The translations under genes and the position numbers were made by a program. From assembly GCF_050003625.1 (NCBI RefSeq), contig NC_134400.1, positions 68,094,126 to 68,158,125 on the forward strand: a stretch of DNA of 64,000 bases, read 5' to 3'. The DNA is from Haematobia irritans (lineage: Eukaryota; Arthropoda; Insecta; Diptera; Muscidae). Under the pieces are notes generated by a model. The model was not told where the DNA came from, did no database searches, and was given only the letters and a program-made list of their open reading frames with translations. Positions 21,182 through 32,800 of the stretch are shown here, one piece after another. Within the stretch, counting starts at the first letter, position 1; every line of letters begins with the position of its first letter.

Positions 21182-24100
21182 TGTAATGTACTGCCTGAGC
21201 ATTAAATAGAAATTCGGACTCTTGAGTGAAATCTCAAGAGTTTTAAAACCTCTATCCAGTCTTTAAGTAATTTGTATTACTACCTACGGATGCTACGAAA
21301 TTAGAGACGAGGGGAGCCATAAATTAGCTAGCTATCAGCCGGAATTGGGGGAGTTCTTGTCTCCCATTTCATAGCATATGTTGCATTACAATTTTTATAT
21401 AGACTCCCGAAATTAAATTTTCCTAATTAATCTAAATGGACCAAAGTTACCAACAATAAAAAAACGCAAAACCCCTATGTTGGAAACATGAGAATATGAG
21501 AAAAAAATTAGCAAAGTCGAGACCCAGAATGTCAATTAGTATGAACCCTAAGATGTTATAGAGTCCGCGTCTCTTTACCCTCACCTGCCATGCCCTAGTG
21601 ACGCCAGTATCATTTTTCTAGGGGCCCACAAAGTAAATTAGGTTTAACTCATTCACCCACGCAAGAAGTCAAAATAAATTTAGCTATCCATATTCATTTG
21701 AACGAAATAGAATTTTATTTAAATCATAATTAACTTCGTAAGCCTATGATCACTACCTTAATTAATAAAATTCATATAAATTTTTGTTTCCTATCCTAAC
21801 ATCGTGACAGGGAAATTTCAGATTAAAATTTAAATACATTTTTCGTTATATGACCATTCATTAAATTGAAATTTTCAACAGTTCATGTAGCTTGTCAAAT
21901 AAATCATTGTTAACAATAATCACTTTTTAATGATAAGCGACGAGACTCACTTTCAAGAAAATTCAAGAAAAAAAAAAAGTTGTAATATTAGAATACTATA
22001 AACAAAGAACAATTCAAAATTTGCCATAATATGAGAAAGATGTAATTTCGCTTTCAATGACAACAAACTATAAATATTAGTACTATTTTCTTTCAACAAT
22101 TTGCATTTTCAATATTTGTTCTTAATATATATGTATTTAAAAAAGAAACTCCTCAATTACTTATGAATATAATTTTCGAGATTTACTTATTTACCGATTG
22201 GTGTTTTGAATAAAAAAAAGAAAAAAAAAGTGTGCTGGGTATACTAGTCAGAATGACAAAGTAGAAAGCAATTTCTTCCAGATTATTTAGCAAAACAAAT
22301 AATACAAAATTTTTGATCTAGATTCGGGCATACGGAGAAGACGAAATATCGTAAAACTAATAACGATGATTAATGAAAAAAACAGTTACCGCGAAGGTAG
22401 TATTATGACAAATTGTGAATGAAAGAGAGTATGTGATATTACAACGCCAGCATTTACAACAACATTATTCAAAGTGCCATGAGCGTAAGATTAAATTTTA
22501 CGCGAGAATTATGAATAGAGTGAAAACATGAATGAAAAAGCTGAATGAAAACGAATGAAGAGGTAAGGGGAAACATAGTTGGAGACTTTTTATTACATGT
22601 TACAAAAACAATTCGAGAGTAGATTTTGCTCTCTCAATAAGCACTCGTAGTGCATAACTTATGTGATGGGTCCCCCTTACCTTTTCATTGTGATCTTTCT
22701 GGTTTTTTTTTTCTATGTAAAAAAAATTAAATATGCATGAAATGTGTACACTCACCCAAACATAGATTTCGACGACGATGAGGCCTCAGCGGTTCAAAAT
22801 ACAAATGTTTGCTGGTTAAGCTAAATTAAAGTGTTTTCAATAAAAATTTAATATATATAATTTCTGCTTTAAGTTTTCACCATTCACTAAATTCTTGCTC
22901 AATAAAATTTTTAGTATATACCGAACATTATCCAATTATAGACTACAAATTTACGTTTCTATCGCCAGGTCTTCGTTGTTTTCAGCAATCCGGACACGAC
23001 GTTTTTTTTTTATAAATTTTCTTAATTAATCTCCATTCCACATCCACTTTTCATAGTTTAGCTTTTAAAAATCGAGGTTTTCTTATTTTTTTTTTCTTAA
23101 TTTCGGTGGAGCCAGAGATATGCCCGGTTTAAAATCTCGCTAGTAACTATTCTGCCGTCTACGTTTTCCTCTTACTTCTGTTGCTTTCGATCAAGAATCT
23201 GGAGTGTGCAGGCACTTTACGTTCCTTGGAGAATTGACCTCCCCCCTTCATCCGTAGACACTTTTTTCTTTTAACACTGATCTCAATGATGATAAGGCGG
23301 GGTGATTGATAACTTATGGTTGCCTACAGAGAACTAATTCACTTGTTAATTTAACACCGTTCATTTGATTTTGAATGTCTTACCAACTTTTCTGATAGTT
23401 TCCTTATTTATGATTATGGGAGTCCTTATGCGGATCCTTATAGATATGAAAAAGGTTCGAGGAAATCCTGCACCGTTTCGAGAGTATTTTGTTTTTTTTT
23501 TCTGGGTATAAAAAAAAATTATGGATCGGTCTTCGTCCAAAACCTCACAAACTGCAGTAGCCAGAAACAGGATTCCCAGTCCATCAGGACCATGAAAATC
23601 TCCTTACTCGAGAACCTTGTGCGAAAAGGTTTTCCTATGAAATTTATTCCGTATAAAAAAAGTACTCGCAAAACAAACACTAAATCATAAATACCTGTCT
23701 AGTAATTTAAACTAAACACAATTGAAAATATATATTAAAAATTTAAGAAATTTTTAATATATTTTTGAACGGGTGTCACGAGATTTAGAGTAATGTAAAA
23801 CTTATAAATTCAGCGTCAATTTAGCTCAAGATCCGAAACAAAAAGGAAGTCAACGTATGACTTTAGTACATAATCAACCTCGTACTTGGGGGATCGAGTT
23901 TCGACCAGCCTAAATAATCGATTAAACAAGTACAGAAAGTACCTGCTGTTTTGCTGGCCACAGATGTACAAAAGAAGGTACCATATCTGTGATGATAAAA
24001 TTGTACCATAGAGTGCAATCATATTCGTGGGGCCTTTACAAGTCTTCGGTGATTTTGCCCTCAAACAATATTGAAATAATACATCCAATTGCAAGGTATT

Positions 24101-24400
24101 GTTTCATCGAATCGATTAAAAATCCTTTTGCAACAATCAAGAGCTTATGCTGCTGTTATGTATGCAAACGTGTATTCACTTGAACTGTAGCAACTTTATA
24201 CCTTAGCAACATGTCGCTTAATATAGGTATAAGAAACCTTTCACAAAAAAAAAAGAATTAAAATGTCCTCTACCAAAATTTATCCAAAGAAAGAAAAAAA
24301 AAAATCACGATAAATCATAAAAAGCAAATATTGCATCAGAGTCATAAGCATTATCCTAATAATTCGTGGAATTATTTCCGAGTGGAAATATGTCATTACA
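21182..24400 (-). repeat. 3' LTR (3,219 bp)
   Basis: It matches 29,810-33,033 almost throughout. A 92-codon frame at 23,816-24,094 recurs in the other LTR at 32,454-32,732 because the LTRs are copies; it shows no recognisable domain. No purine-rich tract stands just inside the LTR (24,401-24,425 reads as mixed sequence), which is odd for a retroelement that needs one for plus-strand priming. Confidence 0.9.
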
Positions 24401-24464
24401 AAACTGGATAATATGCCTCTATGAGAAGCATATTAGCCAGAAAAAGACACATTTTCGATTGCAT

Positions 24465-24929
24465 GCAATTTTCTCGTTACTTGTCAGGGCCGTATGTCTT
24501 TAGCATGGTAGGTACCAATCACTCTACCATCGATGTCTTCCAGGATGTAATAGTAGTTACCACATTTCTCTCTGATTCGGGCCTTGACAAACATTCCGCT
24601 ATTCCGAATAGCACATGGTATGGAGAGGTCTGTATAGCTTCATGTCGTGAGTTACGAAGACTACAGCTAATGGCACTAATATTCTCATCCCACCTAGTAT
24701 GATCTTTTTTTAAATAGGCCCTAATCCCCGCTAGTATAGAGCGGTTTACGCGTTCGGAGGCATTACTTTGCGGTGAATATACCGCGGTATATATATATGT
24801 TTAATGCCCAATGAAGTAAAAAATGCATTGATGTCATTGGCACTAAATTGAGAACCATTATCACTTATAATCACTTCAGGGACACCATAGCAATGAAAAA
24901 TTTGCTTTTCCAAGAAATCCATAATGACC
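24465..24929 (-). pseudogene. Remainder of integrase, frameshifted
   Basis: After the stop at 24,930 the integrase core continues in another frame (motifs VIISDNGSQF and later SNASERVNRS), supplying the second Asp and the Glu of the D,D-E triad. A second shift lies at the TA-rich run near 24,790-24,803, and a third lies before a C-terminal GRVIGTYHAKDI segment. The enzyme cannot be made as one chain from this copy. Confidence 0.7.
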
Positions 24930-27023
24930 CTAGAGGTGAATTAACCATTGAAATTTGGACAGGTGGTCCAACACAATGAGAATGCCAATATTCCCATTCT
25001 TACTGCGCGGATAGGGTCCTAGGAGATCCACATAGAGCCTTTGAAAAGGTCTCTCTGAGCGTGGCTGATTGCCCATTTCCGGTTTCATTACAAAATTGGG
25101 TGCCTTGGTGGTTTTGCACACATCACAGTTTCGAACAAAATTCCGCACCTCACATACAAGACCTGGCCAAAAGAATAACCTTTTCAATAAGTCTATGGTT
25201 TTCGACATACCCCCATGTGAAGCAACTGGTAGGTTGTGGTAGCGGGCAATGAGGTCTTTACGCAAACCCCCTGGCACCCACAACTTCCAGCAATTGTCCT
25301 CATCTTCGGTATCACCATTATAATGTCGGTTTCTGATATAAACAAATTGGTCAATCACCCGTATATCCGGATATTTCTCTTGATTGGAACTAATTCTTTT
25401 CCGAAGAGCAACGTATTCATCGCTCTGAAAACATGGTGATTGCAAATCAATATTAGGCACAGACACTTCATCCAAAGCTGTGATTTCTTCGCCATACATT
25501 CTAGATAGAGCATCGGGTACGATGTTATCTTTACCTTTCCTGTGGCTTATGGTAAATTTAAATGCCTGTAATTTGAGGACCCATCTCGCAAGTCTGCCCG
25601 ATAGATTCGGTTGCCTCATGAGCCACACAAGACTCGAGTGATCAGTTATCACTTTGAATTCTTGGAGCTCAAGATAGCACCGAAATCTTTGGATGGCCTC
25701 TACTGCAGCAAGACATTCCCTTTCAGTTATACTATAATTCCTTTGGGCCGAATTCAGTTTTTTACTCATGAAGGCCACTGGCCTTTCACAGCCCTCATTA
25801 TCCAACTGGACTAGCACAGCGCCTATACCATAGTCGCTGGCGTCGCAGTGAAGATAAAATTTCCGTGAGAAGTCTGCATTGACTAGCACTGGAGCTGAAC
25901 ATAAAAGAGATTTTATTTTATCGAAGGCTTCCTGAGCGCTAGGTGTCCACACGAATTTCTTTTTGCTGGATATAGTTTCAGTTACAGGGAAGACTGTAGA
26001 AGAGAAATTCTCTATAAATCTCCTGTACCAGCCAGCCAAGCCTAAAAATCCCCTAACTTGTCGCACATTCTTCGGAGTTGGCCAATTTAAAATGGAGCTT
26101 ATCTTATCCGGATCAGTAGATATGCCTCCGTCCCCAATCACATAACCAAGGTACTTGACCCTAGTTACACAAAAGTGACTTTTGGCTACGTTCAAGGTGA
26201 GATTTTCTTTTCTAAATTGTTCAGCGATGCGAACTAAAATAGAAAGATGTTCTGAAAAGGACTCGGACACCACAATCAAATCATCAAGATAGCCGAAAAC
26301 ACAATTCTTGAGATCGAAAGGGATTATTTCGTCCATGAGACGACACATTGTTTGTGGTGCGTTGCACAGTCCAAATGGCATGACCACAAACTGGTAGAGT
26401 GGTCTACCAGGGACTGTGAACGCTGCTATCGCCTTTGAGTTCTCGGACAACCCAATTTGCCAATAGGCATCCTTTAGGTCCAATTTCGAAATCAAATTAG
26501 CCTTAGGGAGACGAGAAAATATCCCTTCAATGGATGGAAGGGGATATGCATCCTTTTTAGGGGCTGAATTAATTTTTCTCGCATCGAGACATAAGCGGAT
26601 TTTATGCGGTTTAACCACAAACCTCATAGGCGAACTCCATGGAGATGTTGATTTTTCTATCACACCTAATGACAACATTCTATCTATCTCTCCATACATT
26701 AGTTTTTCTACTGCGGGAGAGACCGGATAGAAACGTTGTTTTATAGGCCTAGTATCACCAACATCGATTTCGTGTGTTATCAATGCGGTTCTCCCTAGGC
26801 CTTTTTTGGCGAAATTTGGAAACAAGGACACAACTGCATCAAGTTGTTGCCGTTGTCCTGCATCCAAGGGATAATATTGCTCTACACAAGCAGAAGGTGC
26901 TATTTCAGATGTGTGATCAGGATTCCGAATGAATTCAGAGGAGCATGATTCCTCAAGACTAAATAAAGTCGTGTCGACAATGTCAGTGGATTTTATAAAA
27001 CTTTCCACCAACCCAAAACTCCT
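24930..27023 (-). pseudogene. pol: reverse transcriptase, RNase H, integrase N-terminus
   Basis: This frame of about 695 codons shares phase with the protease frame and is separated from it only by a TAG at 27,024-27,026. RT carries LDLKDAYWQIGL, VVMPFGLCNAP and the catalytic YLDD. RNase H shows LHCDASDYGIGAVLVQ and VITDHSSLVWL. The integrase zinc finger has the H-x5-H and CDVC pairs, followed by the first catalytic Asp in LYVDLLGP. The frame ends soon after at 24,930. The first listed codon is TTG, which is not a plausible start: in family members this region is translated as an extension of gag-pro. Non-functional as it stands because of the TAG and the integrase shifts. Confidence 0.85.
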
Positions 27024-27737
27024 CTAAAAATCAATTCCTAATATTAGCCTTTGTGATATCGAGGGGATAACAAAAAGGTTCAATTTACCAATTTTATTCT
27101 GGAAATTCATTTCTACACTAAGCCAACCAACCACCTGTTGCGGTGCTCCATCGGCTTTCTTAACCTGAGTTTTACACCTGAAGAAATTGTCGAATTTCGA
27201 AAAATCTTGCCGCGCAAAATCGGCTCCTATGCAGCTTATACTGGCTCCACTATCCAATAGCCCATACTCAGTAAAGTTCAAAAAGGATACTTTCGCATAG
27301 TATCGTGGATCCTTTGAAATACGTACAATCGCCGATACAAGAAGTTTAGAACATTTACGTAAATTTCTGTAAAACCTTCTCAAGCGAAGAGTTGAACGCT
27401 TCCTTTTCCTCGAGCTAACCTCATTCACTACTATATCAGAAAAAATGTCATTACGTTTGTTATTGTATATTTCCCACCGTTTGTGGTATGGTATACGAGG
27501 ATAAATTATTTTGTCCAATTCGTCGTTTCCACTTCGAATAAAATCTCGACGTAAAATTTCGGGTGTATAATTGTCTGCATTACTCGATTCCTTGGTCAAA
27601 TCCGGGTCATTATCATCAGATGAAGAATTATCATTACTAGTAGATGAAGAATTACTAGAATTAGCTTCTAGTTCTGTTCCGGTTTCGGAACATGACATTG
27701 GTAGTTTTTTGATTTGCGAACGCTGCATTTTGGGCAT
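27024..27737 (-). CDS. Retroviral-type aspartic protease region
   Basis: The frame is 237 codons, in the -1 phase relative to gag and overlapping it by 70 nt. An acidic/Ser-rich stretch precedes the active-site motif LLDSGASISCIG (D-S-G, about residue 170). A hydrophobic LILGIDF near the end matches the second conserved loop of the fold. The ATG at 27,735-27,737 lies in the overlap, but frameshifting from gag is the expected route. The frame ends at a TAG immediately after GIDF. Confidence 0.8.
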   Translation of the reverse strand: MPKMQRSQIKKLPMSCSETGTELEANSSNSSSTSNDNSSSDDNDPDLTKESSNADNYTPEILRRDFIRSGNDELDKIIYPRIPYHKRWEIYNNKRNDIFSDIVVNEVSSRKRKRSTLRLRRFYRNLRKCSKLLVSAIVRISKDPRYYAKVSFLNFTEYGLLDSGASISCIGADFARQDFSKFDNFFRCKTQVKKADGAPQQVVGWLSVEMNFQNKIGKLNLFVIPSISQRLILGIDF

Positions 27738-28624
27738 TGTGGCTTATAAGTGTTCTTAACACCACATCCATAACAAAATATCGAACGTTCTTCAAGGCAG
27801 TCTTGCCAATGATGGCCTGCCTTGTCACAATTCCAACATTGCGACGAAAATTCGGATGCATGAACTGCATGTACCTCAGGATCTTTAGAGACCTCGGTCT
27901 CATTAAATTCCATATCCGTCTCAAGTTCTGAAATTTGTCGTCTTGGTGGAATCACATTAGAATTTCTAGCAGAGAAATTTCTCCTCACGTACTCGTCATT
28001 AAGAAGGCTTTCTCTCATTTGTACGAGCTTCCTGAGGTGTGGTATAGAATTCACAGGTACATATAAAAGTTCATGCCGTATATCTGGTCTAAGATTACGG
28101 GTTACAATTTCAATTAATTCCGTGTCAGGTAACGGTGTTGGTAGCCTATCCATGATTGTGGAAATGGCTTCGTAAAATGAATCAAAAGATTCGCCAGGTT
28201 TTTGTTTCCGGTTTCGCATCTCTTCCCGGATATCAAATGTCGACTTGAAATCCTTATACTGAAACCGTAAAGAATCACAAAATTCATCCCAGGTAATTAT
28301 TCCGACCTGTTTGTGATACCTCCAAAACCAGGCTTGTGCTTTCCCAGTTAGCAGAATTGGAAGGTGTTTACAAATAATGGCAAAGTCGCCATTGAAATAG
28401 TCATTAGTCAATATTTGTAAACGGTATAAAAAGTCCTCCACACTCATAGTGGCTGAACCGTCGAAGGTCAATCCCCAGTTTCTAATAATAACAGAGCTCG
28501 ACATATAGCTTGAGTTTTGCGGGGAGACCCGGGCATCCACGGTTTCCCGATTGATGGGTGCACTTGATATTCTTTCATTGATAGATTGGTCAGGAGGATT
28601 CGAAATAGGCTGTCTGCCTATCAA
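27668..28624 (-). CDS. gag with CCHC zinc knuckle
   Basis: The frame of 318 codons begins at a TTG, and the first ATG is about 40 codons in. The central region is that of an insect retrotransposon capsid (GLTFDGSATMSVEDFLYRL; later MRNRKQKPGESFDSFYEAI). Near the C-terminus CWNCDKAGHHWQDC is a standard CX2CX4HX4C knuckle. The next, CYGCGVKNTYKPQC, has Thr where His is expected but is followed by CPKC, so it may bind zinc as a ribbon. The frame is shifted +1 from the RING-finger ORF upstream and overlaps it by at least 35 nt. Confidence 0.8.
   Translation of the reverse strand: MIGRQPISNPPDQSINERISSAPINRETVDARVSPQNSSYMSSSVIIRNWGLTFDGSATMSVEDFLYRLQILTNDYFNGDFAIICKHLPILLTGKAQAWFWRYHKQVGIITWDEFCDSLRFQYKDFKSTFDIREEMRNRKQKPGESFDSFYEAISTIMDRLPTPLPDTELIEIVTRNLRPDIRHELLYVPVNSIPHLRKLVQMRESLLNDEYVRRNFSARNSNVIPPRRQISELETDMEFNETEVSKDPEVHAVHASEFSSQCWNCDKAGHHWQDCLEERSIFCYGCGVKNTYKPQCPKCSVRKSKNYQCHVPKPEQN
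27704..27710 (-). promoter_or_regulatory. Slippery heptamer A AAA AAC at the gag/protease overlap
   Basis: On the minus strand the heptamer AAAAAAC lies exactly in the gag phase as A-AAA-AAC, 33 nt before the gag stop (27,668-27,670). The downstream protease frame is in -1. This is a classic -1 ribosomal frameshift site. I did not identify a downstream stimulatory fold. Confidence 0.75.
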
Positions 28625-29195
28625 ATTTAGGTTCCGGAGAACTCTTGTAATCTATTGAAGGATTCGACACTTGAATTGTATCGGGTCGCGAGGTGGCAGT
28701 CCTTTTGGGCGTGTTCTGATCGGAAGCAGTCACTATAGGGTCAACACTATCCCGATTGGATATATCCAACTGGTTATTCTGTTGTAAATTCCGACTGTAG
28801 CTTCTAGTTTGATATTGTTTAGCCATCGCTCCTCGACCACGTCCTTTATTTCTGAACTGTTTCAAAGGATACGATATCGCTCGCAACTCCGATAAATTAC
28901 AAGAGGATTTGCATACCGGACATACACCCTCAGTTGCCAAATGACTCTCTATACATCCTTGATGAAAAGAATGATTACAACTGGCAATAACTAAGCAAGG
29001 AGTTTTTTCGTTCATTACTTCATTACAAATAGAACAGAACGATGGTACTCCAGGACCGACATGAGAAATATTAGGTGACATCGTTAAGCTTGCAGCTTGA
29101 CCCTGAGAAAAGTCCTGAAGCAAATCTTGGCCCTGATCCATGTCCTGGGACTGATCCTGTTCTTCAGACCTTAAGGGTGAATGCTGAAGGGGCAT
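28590..29195 (-). CDS. RING-H2 finger ORF upstream of gag
   Basis: The frame is 201 codons from an ATG. Residues 1-40 are Gln/Asp-rich. Residues 54-95 spell a complete RING-H2: C54, C57, C73, H75, H78, C81, C92, C95 (spacing C-x2-C-x15-C-x-H-x2-H-x2-C-x10-C-x2-C). RING fingers of this type recruit ubiquitin-conjugating enzymes. The remainder is basic and Ser-rich. It overlaps the gag frame and may be the N-terminal part of a RING-Gag protein if a +1 shift or a single-base indel separates them. I know of no standard Ty3/gypsy gag with this domain. Confidence 0.8.
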   Translation of the reverse strand: MPLQHSPLRSEEQDQSQDMDQGQDLLQDFSQGQAASLTMSPNISHVGPGVPSFCSICNEVMNEKTPCLVIASCNHSFHQGCIESHLATEGVCPVCKSSCNLSELRAISYPLKQFRNKGRGRGAMAKQYQTRSYSRNLQQNNQLDISNRDSVDPIVTASDQNTPKRTATSRPDTIQVSNPSIDYKSSPEPKFDRQTAYFESS

Positions 29196-29788
29196 TTTTA
29201 TCTATCTTGCAACAAAATGGTTTAAACAAAAAAATATATTAAATTGTACCAACAAATCTTATTTTCATAGTATTTCTTACGTGGAAAAGAATTGAGTTAA
29301 ACAGGAAAAAAAATGTATATTGACATATCAGGGTTTCAGGTGGTAAACAAAAACCAGTCTATTGATAAACTGAGCTTAAATAGTGAAAAAATCCTTCCCC
29401 CGGTGAACTAAAACATTCCATTCTACACCTTAACGGACGATTAATAGCAAATTACCATAAAAATCGTAATCCAGAAAAGGCGACAGTTTGGGTATCCAAT
29501 CCACCTAGAAGCAAAAATTATTGCCTATCTTAAACTCTACATGAAACGAATAATTTTTTTTTTTGTAAAAGCAAAATTTTCAAAGAGAAAGGGTGAAGTA
29601 GGAATTTTTCGGTTAGATAACTCGCACTTTTGAACGTCAAGTTCCTAAGAATCCATAAAAAGCTACCCACTATTCTCCATTAAAATATGCTAATACCCAA
29701 AATTTATAAACTTAATGTTAAATTTGAAATCTACAAAAGAAACTGAAAATTCGGAACCAAAACTTCTCAAAATTTGAGAAAATTTCGG
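29196..29788 (-). promoter_or_regulatory. Retrotransposon leader, no ORF
   Basis: About 590 nt lie between the primer-binding site and the RING ORF. It is AT-rich, without a convincing frame, and would include the packaging signal. Confidence 0.5.
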
Positions 29789-29806
29789 CCCCCATGTTGG
29801 GCGCCA
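29789..29806 (-). promoter_or_regulatory. Primer-binding site, tRNA-Lys type
   Basis: Three bases inside the 5' LTR, the minus strand reads TGGCGCCCAACATGGGGG. This pairs with the 3' end of a Drosophila-type tRNA-Lys (CTT), with one mismatch. Confidence 0.85.
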
Positions 29807-29809
29807 TTT

Positions 29810-32800
29810 TGTAATGTACTGCCTGAGCATTAAATAGAAATTCGGACTCTTGAGTGAAATCTCAAGAGTTTTAAAACCTCTATCCAGTCTTTAAGTAATT
29901 TGTATTACTACCTACGGATGCTACGAAATTAGAGACGAGGGGAGCCATAAATTAGCTAGCTATCAGCCGGAATTGGGGGAGTTCTTGTCTCCCATTTCAT
30001 AGCATATGTTGCATTACAATTTTTATATAGATTCCCGAAATTAAATTTTCCTAATTAATCTAAATGGACCAAAGTTACCAACAATAAAAAAACGCAAAAC
30101 CCCTATGTTGGAAACATGAGAATATGAGAAAAAAATTAGCAAAGTCGAGACCCAGAATGTCAATTAGTATGAACCCTAAGATGTTATAGAGTCCGCGTCT
30201 CTTTACCCTAACCTGCCATGCCCTAGTGACGCCAGTATCATTTTTCTAGGGGCCCACAAAGTAAATTAGGTTTAACTCATTCACCCACGCAAGAAGTCAA
30301 AATAAATTTAGCTATCCATATTCATTTGAACGAAATAGAATTTTATTTAAATCATAATTAACTTCGTAAGCCTATGATCACTACCTTAATTAATAAAATT
30401 CATATAAATTTTTGTTTCCTATCCTAACATCGTGACAGGGAAATTTCAGATTAAAATTTAAATACATTTTTCGTTATATGACCATTCATTAAATTGAAAT
30501 TTTCAACAGTTCATGTAGCTTGTCAAATAAATCATTGTTAACAATAATCACTTTTTAATGATAAGCGACGAGACTCACTTTCAAGAAAATTCAAGAAAAA
30601 AAAAGTTGTAATATTAGAATACTATAAACAAAGAACAATTCAAAATTTGCCATAATATGAGAAAGATGTAATTTCGCTTTCAATGACAACAAACTATAAA
30701 TATTAGTACTATTTTCTTTCAACAATTTGCATTTTCAATATTTGTTCTTAATATATATGTATTTAAAAAAGAAACTCCTCAATTACTTATGAATATAATT
30801 TTCGAGATTTACTTATTTACCGATTGGTGTTTTGAATAAAAAAAAAGAAAAAAAAAAGTGTGCTGGGTATACTAGTCAGAATGACAAAGTAGAAAGCAAT
30901 TTCTTCCAGATTATTTAGCAAAACAAATAATACAAAATTTTTGATCTAGATTCGGGCATACGGAGAAGACGAAATATCGTAAAACTAATAACGATGATTA
31001 ATGAAAAAAAAAACAGTTACCGCGAAGGTAGTATTATGACAAATTGTGAATGAAAGAGAGTATGTGATATTACAACGCCAGCATTTACAACAACATTATT
31101 CAAAGTGCCATGAGCGTAAGATTAAATTTTACGCGAGAATTATGAATAGAGTGAAAACATGAATGAAAAAGCTGAATGAAAACGAATGAAGAGGTAAGGG
31201 GAAACATAGTTGGAGACTTTTTATTACATGTTACAAAAACAATTCGAGAGTAGATTTTGCTCTCTCAATAAGCACTCGTAGTGCATAACTTATGTGATGG
31301 GTCCCCCTTACCTTTTCATTGTGATCTTTCTGGTTTTTTTTTTCTATGTAAAAAAAAAATTAAATATGCATGAAATGTGTACACTCACCCAAACATAGAT
31401 TTCGACGACGATGAGGCCTCAGCGGTTCAAAATACAGATGTTTGCTGGTTAAGCTAAATTAAAGTGTTTTCAATAAAAATTTAATATATATAATTTCTGG
31501 TTTAAGTTTTCACAATTCACTAAATTCTTGCTCAATAAAATTTTTAGTATATACCGAACATTATCCAATTATAGACTACAAATTTACGTTTCTATCGCCA
31601 GGTCTTCGTTGTTTTCAGCAATCCGGACACGACGTTTTTTTTTTTTATAAATTTTCTTAATTAATCTCCATTCCACATCCACTTTTCATAGTTTAGCTTT
31701 TAAAAATCGAGGTTTTCTTATTTTTTTTTTTTCTTAATTTCGGTGGAGCCAGAGATATGCCCGGTTTAAAATCTCGCTAGTAACTATTCTGCCGTCTACG
31801 TTTTCCTCTTACTTCTGTTGCTTTCGATCAAGAATCTGGAGTGTGCAGGCACTTTACGTTCCTTGGAGAATTGACCTCCCCCCTTCATCCGTAGAGACTT
31901 TTTTCTTTTAACACTGATCTCAATGATGATAAGGCGGGGTGATTGATAACTTATGGTTGCCTACAGAGAACTAATTCACTTGTTAATTTAACACCGTTCA
32001 TTTGATTTTGAATGTCTTACCAACTTTTCTGATAGTTTCCTTATTTATGATTATGGGAGTCCTTATGCGGATCCTTATAGATATGAAAAAGGTTCGAGGA
32101 AATCCTGCACCGTTTCGAGAGTATTTTGTTTTTTTTTTTCTGGGTATAAAAAAAAATTATGGATCGGTCTTCGTCCAAAACCTCACAAACTGCAGTAGCC
32201 AGAAACAGGATTCCCAGTCCATCAGGACCATGAAAATCTCCTTACTCGAGAACCTTGTGCGAAAAGGTTTTCCTATGAAATTTATTCCGTATAAAAAAAG
32301 TACTCGCAAAACAAACACTAAATCATAAATGCCTGTCTAGTAATTTAAACTAAACACAATTGAAAATATATATTAAAAATTTAAGAAATTTTTAATATAT
32401 TTTTGAACGGATGTCACGAGATTTAGAGTAATGTAAAACTTTTAAATTCAGCGTCAATTTAGCTCAAGATCCGAAACAAAAAGGAAGTCAACGTATGACT
32501 TTAGTACATAATCAACCTCGTGCTTGGGGGATCGAGTTTCGACCAGCCTAAATAATCGATTAAACAAGTACAGAAAGTACCTGCTGTTTTGCTGGCCACA
32601 GATGTACAAAAGAAGGTACCATATCTGTGATGATAAAATTGTACCATAGAGTGCAATCATATTCGTGGGGCCTTTACAAGTCTTCGGTGATTTTGCCCTC
32701 AAACAATATTGAAATAATACATCCAATTGCAAGGTATTGTTTCATCGAATCGATTAAAAATCCTTTTGCAACAATCAAGAGCTTATGCTGCTGTTATGTA

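Noticed and set aside
23816..24094. A 92-codon gene in the LTR (and 32,454-32,732)
   Set aside because: It is conserved only because the two LTRs are copies; no start context, no recognisable domain and no independent copy in the window.
24421..24702. 93-codon plus-strand frame
   Set aside because: It is antisense to the decayed integrase (the complementary strand reads SNASERVNRS and related motifs).
24930..29195. An env gene or third ORF in the LTR element
   Set aside because: The integrase remnant ends about 60 nt before the 3' LTR, leaving no room, and no other long frame exists on the element strand.
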